A program made the translations under genes and the position numbers. The notes beneath the pieces were generated by a model that saw only the letters and a list, made by a program, of their open reading frames with translations, was not told the DNA's origin and did not search any database. This document shows, piece after piece, positions 1-8,959 of a stretch of 64,000 nucleotides of DNA. This DNA is from Nautilia profundicola AmH (lineage in GTDB: Bacteria > Campylobacterota > Campylobacteria > Campylobacterales > Nautiliaceae). Position 1 is the first letter of the stretch. Every line of letters begins with the position of its first letter. The DNA lies in contig NC_012115.1 of the NCBI RefSeq assembly GCF_000021725.1, positions 1,193,408-1,257,407 of the forward strand, given 5' to 3'.

Positions 1-2
1 AA

Positions 3-1046
3 CACTCATCCGATAAAAAACTGAAAGTAATAAAAACCATTTACGCCGGTGACAAATATGAAGATTTTGAAATAAAAGAGGGGGAATGCGTCCGTATTAT
101 GACGGGTGCCAGGGTTCCAAACGGCCTTGATACTGTTATTCCAATCGAAAAGTGTGAAGAAGTAACCGATGAATATATAATGATTCCTGAGATTAAAAAA
201 GGAGCCAATGTAAGAATTAAGGGTGAAGAGATTGCAAAAGGAGATGTGTTAATTAAAAAAGGCGAAAGAATAACCCCTGAAATCATTGCAATGCTTGTAA
301 GCCAGGGAATCGTAAACGTTCCTGTATATACAAAGCTGAAAATCGCGGTGCTTTCAACCGGAAACGAACTTAAAGAGCCATGGGAGAGTGCCGACGAAGA
401 GGAAATATACAACGTCAACTCATATGCTATCGAAGCGCTGTTAAAAAAATTCGGCTTTAGTGCTGATATTATAGGTTTAATACCAGATTCACTTGAAAAA
501 ACCGTAGAATATATAAAAACTCTCAAAAACGAATACGACGTAATAATAACAAGCGGAGGTATAAGTTTCGGGGATGCGGACTTTTTGTTTGAAGCGTTTA
601 AACAAAACGGACTTAAGGAGTTTTTCCACGGAATCATGGTAAAACCGGGACGCCCGACAATGGCCGGGATTATGGGTGAGACATTCGTATTCGCAATGCC
701 CGGAAATCCTCTTAGCTCATACATAAACACATTCGCACTTGCCATACCTACGCTTAAAAAATTAAGTGGCGCGGATAAATACTACTTCCAAAGCATTACG
801 GCCGTAAATAAAAGTGACTTTAAAGTAAACGCAAAAAAAGACCATACAATATTAGGATATTACGAAAACGGAGAATGGGAGGTATATAACGGTTACAAAT
901 ACGGCTCAGGAATGCTTACTCCTTTAATTAAAAGCAACTCTTTAATGCTTTTAAACAAAGGAAAAGATCTAATAAAAAAAGGTGAAATTTTAAAAATAAT
1001 TCCATTTGATGCTGGTTTTGGTAAAAACAAATTTACTTTTAATTAA
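3..1046 (+). CDS. moeA: Molybdopterin molybdenumtransferase MoeA, 5' end cut by the window
   Basis: MoeA inserts molybdate (or tungstate) into adenylylated molybdopterin, the last step of molybdenum cofactor synthesis, in the cytoplasm. The reading frame is open from base 3, so the true start lies outside the window; an internal ATG at 99 is not the start, because the preceding residues continue the fold. Seen: the MTGARVPNG segment, the GGISFGDADF segment near base 555 (the MoCF-binding signature) and MPGNPLSSY near base 700, followed by the C-terminal MoeA domain IV. The product matches the need of the two formate dehydrogenases and the WtpABC-type transporter further along. Family assignment is firm. 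Whether it handles W or Mo cannot be read from the sequence. Confidence 0.93.
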   Translation, partial: HSSDKKLKVIKTIYAGDKYEDFEIKEGECVRIMTGARVPNGLDTVIPIEKCEEVTDEYIMIPEIKKGANVRIKGEEIAKGDVLIKKGERITPEIIAMLVSQGIVNVPVYTKLKIAVLSTGNELKEPWESADEEEIYNVNSYAIEALLKKFGFSADIIGLIPDSLEKTVEYIKTLKNEYDVIITSGGISFGDADFLFEAFKQNGLKEFFHGIMVKPGRPTMAGIMGETFVFAMPGNPLSSYINTFALAIPTLKKLSGADKYYFQSITAVNKSDFKVNAKKDHTILGYYENGEWEVYNGYKYGSGMLTPLIKSNSLMLLNKGKDLIKKGEILKIIPFDAGFGKNKFTFN

Positions 1047-1060
1047 ATTTGGAGTATAAT
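1032..1060 (+). promoter_or_regulatory. Candidate sigma70-type promoter for the first diguanylate cyclase
   Basis: TTTACT at 1032-1037 and TATAAT at 1055-1060 are separated by 17 bases, 36 bases upstream of the ATG at 1096. The -10 is perfect and the -35 matches four of six. The promoter overlaps the 3' end of moeA, which suggests the next gene is transcribed separately. Confidence 0.4.
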
Positions 1061-1095
1061 ATATTAAATATATATTAAAAAAAAGGTTAAGTTTT

Positions 1096-2484
1096 ATGAA
1101 AAAACTTCTAATTTTGTTGTGTGCATTGGTTTTATTTGCAAACGATGTAAATTTAACAAAAGAAGAAAAAAATTATATAAACTCTCATACTTTTAAATGT
1201 ATTATTTCTACATCATGGGCTCCTTTTAATACTATGATCAATGGAAAATTAGAAGGTATTTCGGTAGATTTTTGGAAACTCGTAAAAAAGAAACTTCATT
1301 TAAAATCTCATTGTATTATCGCACCATCATGGTCAACTGTATTAGATGCAATTAAACACAAAAGAGCAGATTTAACCATTGGAACGGATATAACATCTGA
1401 AAAGAAAAAATTCGCTATTTTTTCAAAGCCGTATGCAACTTTTCCTATAGCTATCGCAACCAAAAACGATGTGGGTTTTATAGGTTCTATGATATTTTTA
1501 CAAAATAAAAAAATAGCAGTAGGAAAAAACTACACTGCAGCACAATTATTAAAAAAATATTTTCCGAATTATAAAATCATAGAAGTTGAAAACACAAAAA
1601 AAGCGCTTGAATTAGTCAATAAAGGAGAAGCTTACGCAGCAATAGACATTATGCCCGTTTTAGTTTACAATATAAACAAATATGAATTTGCAAATTTGAA
1701 AATAGCGGGTAAAACACCTTGGAAATTTCAAATTAGATTTATGTTATCAAAAGATAACGAATTATTAGTTTCTGCGATAAACAAAGCAATCGACACCATA
1801 ACCGACAAACAAAAAAAAGAGATATATAAAAAATGGATTCATGTCACATATCAGCAAGGATATTCCCTTAAACAGGTTTTACTTATTGTTTTCGTTTCTT
1901 TTATTATTATTGTCGCATTGGTTTACTGGATAAGAATGTTAAAAAAAGAAATAAATAAAAGAAAAGAGATCGAAAAAGAACTTCAAAAATTATCAATTAT
2001 TGATTCTTTAACCGGGATATTCAATAGATATAAAATTGATACGGCTTTAAAACAGCAAATTTCTTATTCCAAACGTCATCATTTACCTCTGAGCGTTATT
2101 TTTTTCGATATTGATCATTTCAAAAAAATAAACGACACATACGGTCATAGAATTGGTGATAAAATATTAAAAGAAATTGCAGACATTATAAAACACTCTT
2201 TAAGAGAATACGATATTTTTGGAAGATGGGGAGGTGAAGAGTTTATTATTATTCTTCCTAACACCAACCTCCTTCAGGCTATCAAAGTAGCAAAAAAACT
2301 TAAATCGCTTATAGAAAATCACAGATTTAAATACATTGACGGATTAACCTGTAGTTTTGGTGTAACGGAACTTATGCCAGAGGATAATAGCGACTCCATT
2401 TTAATAAGGGTGGATTCATTCATGTATGAAGCTAAAAAAAGAGGAAGAAATCAAATTGTTTCCGATCTTAATTTTAAGTTTTAA
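1096..2484 (+). CDS. Diguanylate cyclase with periplasmic SBP_bac_3 sensor domain (copy 1)
   Basis: A 462-residue membrane sensor likely to make cyclic di-GMP in response to a small periplasmic ligand. Order of parts: a hydrophobic signal/anchor at residues 1-15; a family-3 solute-binding domain at about 34-250 (WAPFN, EGISVDFW, AAIDIMPVLVYN); a transmembrane helix at 258-279; a short coiled linker; then a GGDEF domain. The active-site motif is GGEEF at 379-383, with an RxxD (REYD, 370-373) inhibitory site five residues before it, so catalysis with product inhibition is expected. It is followed after about 60 bases by a close paralogue on the same strand. The family-3 fold usually binds amino acids, but the ligand cannot be deduced here. 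Confidence 0.88.
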   Translation: MKKLLILLCALVLFANDVNLTKEEKNYINSHTFKCIISTSWAPFNTMINGKLEGISVDFWKLVKKKLHLKSHCIIAPSWSTVLDAIKHKRADLTIGTDITSEKKKFAIFSKPYATFPIAIATKNDVGFIGSMIFLQNKKIAVGKNYTAAQLLKKYFPNYKIIEVENTKKALELVNKGEAYAAIDIMPVLVYNINKYEFANLKIAGKTPWKFQIRFMLSKDNELLVSAINKAIDTITDKQKKEIYKKWIHVTYQQGYSLKQVLLIVFVSFIIIVALVYWIRMLKKEINKRKEIEKELQKLSIIDSLTGIFNRYKIDTALKQQISYSKRHHLPLSVIFFDIDHFKKINDTYGHRIGDKILKEIADIIKHSLREYDIFGRWGGEEFIIILPNTNLLQAIKVAKKLKSLIENHRFKYIDGLTCSFGVTELMPEDNSDSILIRVDSFMYEAKKRGRNQIVSDLNFKF

Positions 2485-2547
2485 TATTCATTAAACGGTA
2501 AAATTTATATATACTTTCATATTTACAATGAAAAAGGGGTGGTTTAT

Positions 2548-3939
2548 ATGAAAGTTTTTTTTGCTCTGTTATTTAGTATTTATATTTTATCCGCAGATAC
2601 AAAAATTCATTTAACAAACTCGGAAAAAGAATTTATAAACACTCATACGATTAAATGCATTTTAACTCCCAACTGGGCTCCTTTTAATACTAAAATTAAC
2701 GGCCATATTGCCGGAATAGCCGTTGATTACTGGCAGTTAATAAAACAAAAACTGCATATAAAATCAAAATGTATCACTACCTCAGAATGGATAAATGTAT
2801 TAAATGCAATAAAAAACAAAAAAGCTGACATTACATTAGCCACAAGTGAAACAAAAGACAGAAAAAAATACGCAATCTTTTCAAAACCTTACGCTACATT
2901 CCCTATAGCTATTGCAACAAGAAACGATGTGGGATATATCGCTTCTATGAAATTTCTAAAACACAAAATCATAGTTGTCGGAAAAAATTACACCGCAGCA
3001 AAACTTTTAAAAGAAAGATACCCTAATTACAATATACTTGAAGTGAAAAACATCCAAACCGCACTCGATATGGTTAGCAGCGGTAAGGCATATGCGGCAA
3101 TAGACATCATGCCGGTATTAATATACAACATAAACAAATATGAATTTGCCAATCTCAAAATTTCCGGTAAAACCCCTCTTGAATTTAAAATGCAGTTTAT
3201 GATTAGAAACGATTATACACCTTTGGCAAGTGCCATTAATAAAGCAATTGACACCATCACACCTTATGACAAAGAAAAAATTTACGGTAAATGGATTTAT
3301 GTAAAATATCAAACAGGTTTTAGTGTAGAACAAGTTTTAACATGGGCGATAATAATAGGTATACTTATTACCATTTTGTTTGTTTACTGGATAATAAGAT
3401 TAAAAAAAGAAATAAAAAAAAGACATAAACTTGAAGAAGAACTCAAAAAAATATCTTTTTATGACTCTTTAACGGATATATACAACAGATATAAAATCGA
3501 CTTATCTTTAAAAAGCCAAATAGAGTTGGCTAAAAAATATAAAATACCTTTAAGTATAATATTTTTTGATATTGATGATTTTAAGAAAATAAATGACACA
3601 TATGGACATAAAGTCGGTGATGAAGTTCTGATAGAACTTTCCAAATTAATTAAAAGAAACATCAGACAAACTGATATATTCGGAAGATGGGGAGGTGAAG
3701 AGTTTATTATTATTCTTCCTAATACCGACCTTACAACCGCCACACACATTGCAAATAAATTAAAAAAAGCTATAGAAGAACATTCGTTTCCAATAATAAA
3801 ACATTTAACATGTAGTTTCGGAGTTACGGAGCTTAAAGACAATGATTCATTAAACACGCTTACGGTAAGGGCGGACTCGTTTCTTTATGAAGCTAAAAAC
3901 AAAGGTAAAAACAGAGTTATTTCAGATTTGAATGTATAA
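2548..3939 (+). CDS. Diguanylate cyclase with periplasmic SBP_bac_3 sensor domain (copy 2)
   Basis: Tandem paralogue of the preceding gene with the same architecture: signal anchor, family-3 binding domain, one transmembrane helix near 262-283, and a GGDEF domain with GGEEF preceded by an RQTD inhibitory site. I place the start at the ATG at 2548, which follows an AGGGG-rich ribosome site, rather than the in-frame GTG at 2539; the product is 463 residues. The two binding domains share long blocks (YATFPIAIAT, AAIDIMPVL, YNINKYEFANLKI), indicating a local duplication. The differences elsewhere in the binding domain suggest ligand specificity may have diverged. The 3' end overlaps the convergent response-regulator gene by 23 bases. 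Confidence 0.87.
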   Translation: MKVFFALLFSIYILSADTKIHLTNSEKEFINTHTIKCILTPNWAPFNTKINGHIAGIAVDYWQLIKQKLHIKSKCITTSEWINVLNAIKNKKADITLATSETKDRKKYAIFSKPYATFPIAIATRNDVGYIASMKFLKHKIIVVGKNYTAAKLLKERYPNYNILEVKNIQTALDMVSSGKAYAAIDIMPVLIYNINKYEFANLKISGKTPLEFKMQFMIRNDYTPLASAINKAIDTITPYDKEKIYGKWIYVKYQTGFSVEQVLTWAIIIGILITILFVYWIIRLKKEIKKRHKLEEELKKISFYDSLTDIYNRYKIDLSLKSQIELAKKYKIPLSIIFFDIDDFKKINDTYGHKVGDEVLIELSKLIKRNIRQTDIFGRWGGEEFIIILPNTDLTTATHIANKLKKAIEEHSFPIIKHLTCSFGVTELKDNDSLNTLTVRADSFLYEAKNKGKNRVISDLNV

Positions 3940-4598
3940 ACAATTCGTCCAATTTATTTACATTTATTTTATATTTTCTTTTAGGAAGTTTTTGTAAAAC
4001 CTCTTTATCCTGTAATTCTTTAAATAGTTTGATAAGAGTGGGTTTGCTTATATTAATTTCGTCCATAATATCATTATACGACAATGCAAAAGTAAACTCT
4101 TCGTCCATGTTTTTAACAATCATTTTAATAACCTCAAGCTGTTTACTTTCACAAATAACCGAAGCGATTTTAAATAAAAGAGTACTGTTTATAAGTTCTT
4201 TTTCCTGGTACTTAGGCAAAAGAATTTCGTATAAACTATCAAGAAGTTCTTTTATTTTGATAGGTTTTACAAGATAATTTACGGCTTTGAGTTTTATCGC
4301 ATCAAGAAGATAATCTGTCTCGGTATATGCAGTTGTAAGAATAAACGGAATTTCAATACCGTTTTGTTTTAAAAACGATATAAACTCAAGTCCGTTTTTA
4401 TCTCCTATTAAGATATCGCTAATAATCACATCAATATGTTTTTCTTTTAAAACTTTATATATATGCATCCGTAGTATTGTCAGTTGTATAAATATTTTTA
4501 ACGAAGTCCTCAAGAATTTCGCTTAAGTTCTTAAGAAGACTCGTATCATCTTCAATGTATAAAACATTAAACTCTTTTAAAATATCATAATTTTTCAT
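3917..4598 (-). pseudogene. Response regulator with C-terminal winged-helix-like region, frameshifted at a (TA)n tract
   Basis: Read from the ATG at 4598, the frame begins a typical receiver domain (VLYIEDD acidic pocket) but stops at a TAA at 4457-4455 after 47 residues. The adjacent frame continues the same receiver (DVIISDILIGDKNG with the phospho-acceptor Asp, then TTAY and LVKPI) and a helical C-terminal region resembling a helix-turn-helix (SYNDIMDEINISKPTLIKLF). The break falls exactly in a (TA)4T run at 4456-4464. One added TA unit or two removed would restore an open frame. The start overlaps the kinase gene by 14 bases, implying translational coupling and an authentic start. This could be a true mutation, a phase-variable switch or a sequencing error. 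Without the repair, only a truncated receiver is made. Confidence 0.8.
4456..4464. repeat. (TA)4T dinucleotide tract at the response-regulator frameshift
   Basis: Nine bases alternating T and A lie at the exact point where the response-regulator frame breaks. Frame is restored by five or by two TA units, so the tract is a candidate slippage site. Confidence 0.6.
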
Positions 4599-6075
4599 CT
4601 ACATCCTTTATCGGAAGCGTTATCTCAAACATTGCGCAATTATACATAATATCCGTTCCCATTTTATGTTTAATATTAAGAGCTTTAATTTTTCCTCCCA
4701 TATGTTCTTCAATAATCTGTTTGGCCATATAAAGTCCTATTCCACTACCTTTATCTTTTAACTTAGTTGTAAAATACGGTTCGAAAATTTTTTCCAAATA
4801 TTCCTCTTTTATTCCTCCCCCGTTATCTATTATACTGATAATTATACCCTTTTTTTCTTTTTTAACTACAATCAGTATTTTTTTATTTTCAATGCTGCTA
4901 TTCTTTAACGAATCGATTGCATTATTTAAAATATTCAGACAAACATGGGAAAGCTCATTTTTATACCCTAAAATTTTTACATCTTCTTTTATCTTAACAT
5001 CAATTTTTATATTAAATTTTTCAAGCATGTGAGAAATAAGCTGTTTAGAATGGCATATACATTTTTTAATACTTAAAGTTTTCTTTGTTTTGTCCGGCCT
5101 GAAAAAATTTTTAAAATCATCTATTGTTTTAGACATGTTATCTGCAAGTATAAGAGCCTCATCGGTTTTTTTGTCAATATATTCGGGAGTCAGCTTATTC
5201 ATTTCGTTTTTGAGTTTTATTGATTGCAGTATAAGAGAAATACTGCCAAGAGGCTGTCTCCACTGATGAGCAATATTTTGCAGCATTTCCCCCATGGCTG
5301 CAAGTTTACTCTGCTGAAACATGATTTTATCTTTACGTCGGTTTTCCTCAACCGCTTTTTTAATTCTTTTTTCAAGGTTTTTATTTATTTCTTCTAATTC
5401 TTTAGTTTTTTCCCTTACATTCTCTTCAAGTTCTATATGTACTTTTTTAAAGTTTTCAACAATTAAAATCATAAGTGTTATACTAAACACAAACACTACA
5501 ACAATACTCATTACAGAAGCTTTTATAACAAATGAAAACCTTTTATCGGTTTTATTTTTCTGCTCGATAGCTTTTTTAATATTTGAATTAATAATATCTG
5601 AAAGATAAATATTTATAGTATTAATATTGTTTTTTAATTCCTTAAAATCAACCTTGGAAGTTTTTAAAAACGTTTCAATCTGTTCATTTATACGTTTTTT
5701 TAATTTTAATATATTTTTTATTACCAAAGCTTCGAAGCCTTTTGTAGGCATTTGTTTATCCAAATAACATTTCCATTCTTTTTCAATTAATTCTTTTGCA
5801 AGAGATATAACCTCTTTTGCTTGTTTAAGATTTATTTCATTATTGTTGTATTGATTGATAGTTTCATAAACATTTATTTTATAAAGGTCTTTTATATTTT
5901 CAAGTTTTACGACAGGAACGGTTCTTTTTTGAAAAAGCGTATCGATATCGTTTTTAAAAGTAAATATGGAATATTGCGAAAGCACAATTATTGTTATCAT
6001 TGAAAAGAGTATTACAAAAATTAATAATTTTGTTTTTGCAAAAAACCCTAATTTATCTAAAAATTTAAAATTCAT
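4585..6075 (-). CDS. Membrane sensor histidine kinase
   Basis: A 496-residue inner-membrane kinase. Transmembrane helices at about 15-37 and 182-206 flank a helical periplasmic region of about 145 residues that looks like a four-helix-bundle (MCP-type) sensor. A coiled coil (215-255) leads to the dimerisation/phosphoacceptor segment with His270 in the AHQWRQPL H-box. The ATPase domain follows with an N-box (NILNNAID), a G1 box (DNGGGI) and a G2 box (GSGIGLY). The H-box form is common in campylobacterotal kinases. The gene overlaps the upstream binding protein by 4 bases and the downstream response regulator by 14 bases, so the three form one signalling operon. The binding protein probably presents the ligand to the periplasmic domain; this is inferred from order only. 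Confidence 0.9.
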   Translation of the reverse strand: MNFKFLDKLGFFAKTKLLIFVILFSMITIIVLSQYSIFTFKNDIDTLFQKRTVPVVKLENIKDLYKINVYETINQYNNNEINLKQAKEVISLAKELIEKEWKCYLDKQMPTKGFEALVIKNILKLKKRINEQIETFLKTSKVDFKELKNNINTINIYLSDIINSNIKKAIEQKNKTDKRFSFVIKASVMSIVVVFVFSITLMILIVENFKKVHIELEENVREKTKELEEINKNLEKRIKKAVEENRRKDKIMFQQSKLAAMGEMLQNIAHQWRQPLGSISLILQSIKLKNEMNKLTPEYIDKKTDEALILADNMSKTIDDFKNFFRPDKTKKTLSIKKCICHSKQLISHMLEKFNIKIDVKIKEDVKILGYKNELSHVCLNILNNAIDSLKNSSIENKKILIVVKKEKKGIIISIIDNGGGIKEEYLEKIFEPYFTTKLKDKGSGIGLYMAKQIIEEHMGGKIKALNIKHKMGTDIMYNCAMFEITLPIKDVDEKL

Positions 6076-7169
6076 CTCAACTCTTTAAACGAATGATTGT
6101 TGTATTCAAAAAGATACGTTTTATTTAAAAGCTGGTTATTTTTATATTTGATGCTTATTCCTTTTAAAAAATTTTTCGGTGTGTTTTTAATTATATTTAC
6201 TAAATGAGAAGGAGAATATGGAAAAGTTAATCTTTCAAAAGCCCTTAATAAAATTTTATTGGCCAAGTATGCTTCAAAAGCAAAAAAAGACGGCTGTTGA
6301 TTTGGAAAAAGTTTTTTCAAATCTTCTTTGAACAAAACCGCTTCTTTTATTGAAGGATCATTATAATATGGAACAACTTCTGAAAAAATTATATTATCTG
6401 TCTTTTTAAGAAGTTTAACCAAACTATCGGGATTAACAAATGATATCGTGCAAAAAACTGCATTAGGGTCAATTTTTCTGTATTTTTCTATAAACATTGC
6501 ACTTACTTTTGAAGTACTACCCATAATAATCGCCTGAGGTTTGTTATGTGAGATTTCGTTAAGTGCGGATGTAATAAAAAAAGTATTTCTTTTGTACGTT
6601 CCCACAGCTGATAAAGTTAGATTTTTATTTTTAAGTACTTCATACGTATGATAATAAATTTCATTACCGTATTCGTCATTTTGATAAAAAACAGCAATTT
6701 TGGTTATTTTACGTTTAATTAAATAATTGATTATTTTTTTTATTTCATCTTTGTATGACGCACGGAAATTAATAACATACTTGTTTCTTCTTAAGAATTC
6801 AGCTCCTGTAAACGGGGCATATAAAAAAATTGAATTATCATTCAAAAAAGGTAAAATTTCTTTTACCGTAGGTGTTCCGACTATACCGTATAATAAAAAA
6901 ACTCCTTTTTTATAAAGTGTTTTTATATTTTCTTTCGTAAGTTTAGGTTCATATTTATCATCTAAAAAAACATATTTTATTTTCTTTTCAAAGCCATCTC
7001 CATAAATTTTAAAACTGACTTCTGTTCCCAATTTTACGGAATTACCCATTTCATTCATTATACCTTTTAAAGGTAAAGAAGAACCTATTAAATATTCTTT
7101 TTTTGCATTGTTCAATATATAAACGATTAATACGAATATTAGAAGTAAAAAAGTTAATATTTTTTTCAC
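6072..7169 (-). CDS. Periplasmic ABC-type (branched-chain amino acid family) substrate-binding protein
   Basis: A type-1 periplasmic-binding fold (Peripla_BP_6/LivJ type): after an N-terminal hydrophobic anchor come GSSLPLKG, the KIKYVFLDDKYEP strand-turn and an inter-lobe FYQNDEYGNEIY segment. I favour the GTG at 7169, preceded by AAAGG, because it places the hydrophobic anchor at the N-terminus (365 residues); an ATG at 7226 would add 19 polar residues. No permease or ATPase gene is nearby. Instead the stop codon overlaps the start of a histidine kinase by 4 bases, so it more likely works as a ligand-presenting partner for signalling than in transport. Known precedents for a binding protein paired with a kinase are LuxP-LuxQ and TorT-TorS. 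The ligand is unknown. Confidence 0.8.
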   Translation of the reverse strand: MKKILTFLLLIFVLIVYILNNAKKEYLIGSSLPLKGIMNEMGNSVKLGTEVSFKIYGDGFEKKIKYVFLDDKYEPKLTKENIKTLYKKGVFLLYGIVGTPTVKEILPFLNDNSIFLYAPFTGAEFLRRNKYVINFRASYKDEIKKIINYLIKRKITKIAVFYQNDEYGNEIYYHTYEVLKNKNLTLSAVGTYKRNTFFITSALNEISHNKPQAIIMGSTSKVSAMFIEKYRKIDPNAVFCTISFVNPDSLVKLLKKTDNIIFSEVVPYYNDPSIKEAVLFKEDLKKLFPNQQPSFFAFEAYLANKILLRAFERLTFPYSPSHLVNIIKNTPKNFLKGISIKYKNNQLLNKTYLFEYNNHSFKELR

Positions 7170-7268
7170 ATTCAAACCTTTACTATCATTAAAACATATA
7201 ATTGTGCCATTATTGTGCCTATACACATATAATATTTTTACTATTTAAGCAATCATTAAGTTTAATAG

Positions 7269-7277
7269 TGTTATAAT
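7269..7277 (+). promoter_or_regulatory. Extended -10 promoter for the ferredoxin/chaperone genes
   Basis: TG at 7269-7270, one base, then TATAAT at 7272-7277 form an extended -10 element 27 bases before the ATG at 7304. No convincing -35 is visible, as expected for an extended -10 promoter. It lies in the divergent gap between the binding-protein gene and the ferredoxin gene. Confidence 0.45.
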
Positions 7278-7303
7278 GTTTTTATCAATTAAAAAGGCTC
7301 AAT

Positions 7304-8959
7304 ATGTACGACTATGTATATTATTCCAAAGATTTAGATTTTCCACTGCCGGAAAACATAACCCACCTTAGAGAAAAAACCTCAAAAGCTATTATATCCA
7401 ACTCCAGAGAAATTGAATGTGAAATCTATGCCCCTGAAATAAACTTTTATATAAACAATTCAAAAGACACTGTTTTAAATAAGATTAATGCTTTAGAAAA
7501 ACTATATGAAATAAGAAGTATCAAATTCGACAATGCAAAATATAACGAATACCAAAAAGAAATAGGTAATAAAGTGCTTATTATAGGCTCAAAAAATCAA
7601 GCCGAGCAGATAAATACCGAAAACTTTGAAGTTTATTACGCATTGCCGGAATGGATAGAAGATATTAAAGGCACAATCGGAAACCTTGAATTTAAAATAA
7701 ACAAAAACGGTGAAAATATTAATTTAACGGTTGATCAGGCTCTCTGGTTTAATGCTCCAGAAATTGCATATAAACAAAGAGGAATTATAGATCCTATCGA
7801 TATCGGAATTGAAAAAACCCACGAAATACTAAATAAAAGAGCAGGAATATACAACTACCGAAACTACATAACCTATGATATTAACCTGTGTCAGTACAAC
7901 GGACGGGTTTTAAAAGAAACCTGCGGCAACTGCGTAGATGTATGCCCTACCAATGCAATACTCAAAATCGATGAAGAAAAAAAATTGCTTTTTTCCCATA
8001 TAGACTGTGACGGATGCGGAGGATGTGTAAGCGTATGCCCAAGCGGCGCACTGGATTTCAGTGCAGTTCCAAGAGAGACATTTTACGAAATTGCGAAATT
8101 TTTTAAAGGACATATTCCTCTGATTATTCCAGAAAACTTAATAGAAGTCTTAGATATAGAATTAAAAGAACACGTACTTCCTCTGGCGGTTGAAGGAGCT
8201 AAATTTTTAGATGAAACGCATTTTTTAACTCTTTTTCAAGAGAGTGCTTCTCAGATTGTTTTTTATACCGACAGACTTTCAAAAGGAGAAAAAGAGGCAA
8301 TCAGACTCATAAATGAAATAAGTATAAGAAAATATAAAAAAGAAGCCGTTTTACTTGCCCAAAACATAAATGAGCTTAAAAAAGCCCTTGAAAAAGCACA
8401 GATTGTACCTGAAGCATCTTATACTACAAACACTCACAATCTTAAAAAAAGAGAAAACTTCGCAATAAGACTTTCTCATATAGTCGAAAATGATGATTTG
8501 GGAGTAATAGATTTAAGTGAAAACAAATACATCCATTACGGCAAAATAGAAATCGAAGAAGACAAATGCACCCTTTGTATGGGCTGTGTAAGTGTATGTA
8601 ACGCAGGAGCCCTTACCGCTCATCCTGAGGATAACTCACTTAAGTTTGATGCGGGAGTATGTACGGACTGCGGATACTGCGAAATAGCATGTCCCGAAAA
8701 ATGCATTAACGTAATCTACGACAGTCTCGAGCTAAACCCAGAGTATTTCGGACAGAAAACCATGGCAAAAGACGAACCGTTTCACTGCATAATGTGCGGC
8801 AAACCATTCGCTCCTAAAAAATCCATAGAAAAAATAGCATCAATCCTGCTTCCGATGTTTACGGATGAAACAAAAAGAAAATCAATCTACTGCTGTGAGG
8901 AGTGTAAAGCAAAACTCGTCTTTAATGACTACCTCGAAAGGAAATTAAATGCAAAATAG
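7304..8959 (+). CDS. Multi-cluster 4Fe-4S ferredoxin-type protein of the formate dehydrogenase locus
   Basis: A 551-residue cytoplasmic protein with two pairs of ferredoxin motifs. The first pair lies near residues 200-250 (CGNCVDVCP, CDGCGGCVSVCP). The second lies near 422-470 (CTLCMGCVSVC, CTDCGYCEIACP). Together they are enough for four [4Fe-4S] clusters. The extreme C-terminus has another set of paired cysteines (CIMCGKPF near 490 and YCCEEC near 530) that looks like a zinc-ribbon rather than a ferredoxin motif. The downstream chaperone gene overlaps it by 11 bases, and the formate dehydrogenase genes follow. Likely an electron carrier or maturation factor for the dehydrogenase; the role is inferred from context. 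There is no signal peptide. Confidence 0.8.
   Translation: MYDYVYYSKDLDFPLPENITHLREKTSKAIISNSREIECEIYAPEINFYINNSKDTVLNKINALEKLYEIRSIKFDNAKYNEYQKEIGNKVLIIGSKNQAEQINTENFEVYYALPEWIEDIKGTIGNLEFKINKNGENINLTVDQALWFNAPEIAYKQRGIIDPIDIGIEKTHEILNKRAGIYNYRNYITYDINLCQYNGRVLKETCGNCVDVCPTNAILKIDEEKKLLFSHIDCDGCGGCVSVCPSGALDFSAVPRETFYEIAKFFKGHIPLIIPENLIEVLDIELKEHVLPLAVEGAKFLDETHFLTLFQESASQIVFYTDRLSKGEKEAIRLINEISIRKYKKEAVLLAQNINELKKALEKAQIVPEASYTTNTHNLKKRENFAIRLSHIVENDDLGVIDLSENKYIHYGKIEIEEDKCTLCMGCVSVCNAGALTAHPEDNSLKFDAGVCTDCGYCEIACPEKCINVIYDSLELNPEYFGQKTMAKDEPFHCIMCGKPFAPKKSIEKIASILLPMFTDETKRKSIYCCEECKAKLVFNDYLERKLNAK

Noticed and set aside
7201-7219. Direct repeat ATTGTGCC as a minus-strand sigma-54 promoter for the binding-protein operon
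   Set aside because: The -24-like GGCAC is present on the minus strand, but the GC at -12 is missing at the required spacing.
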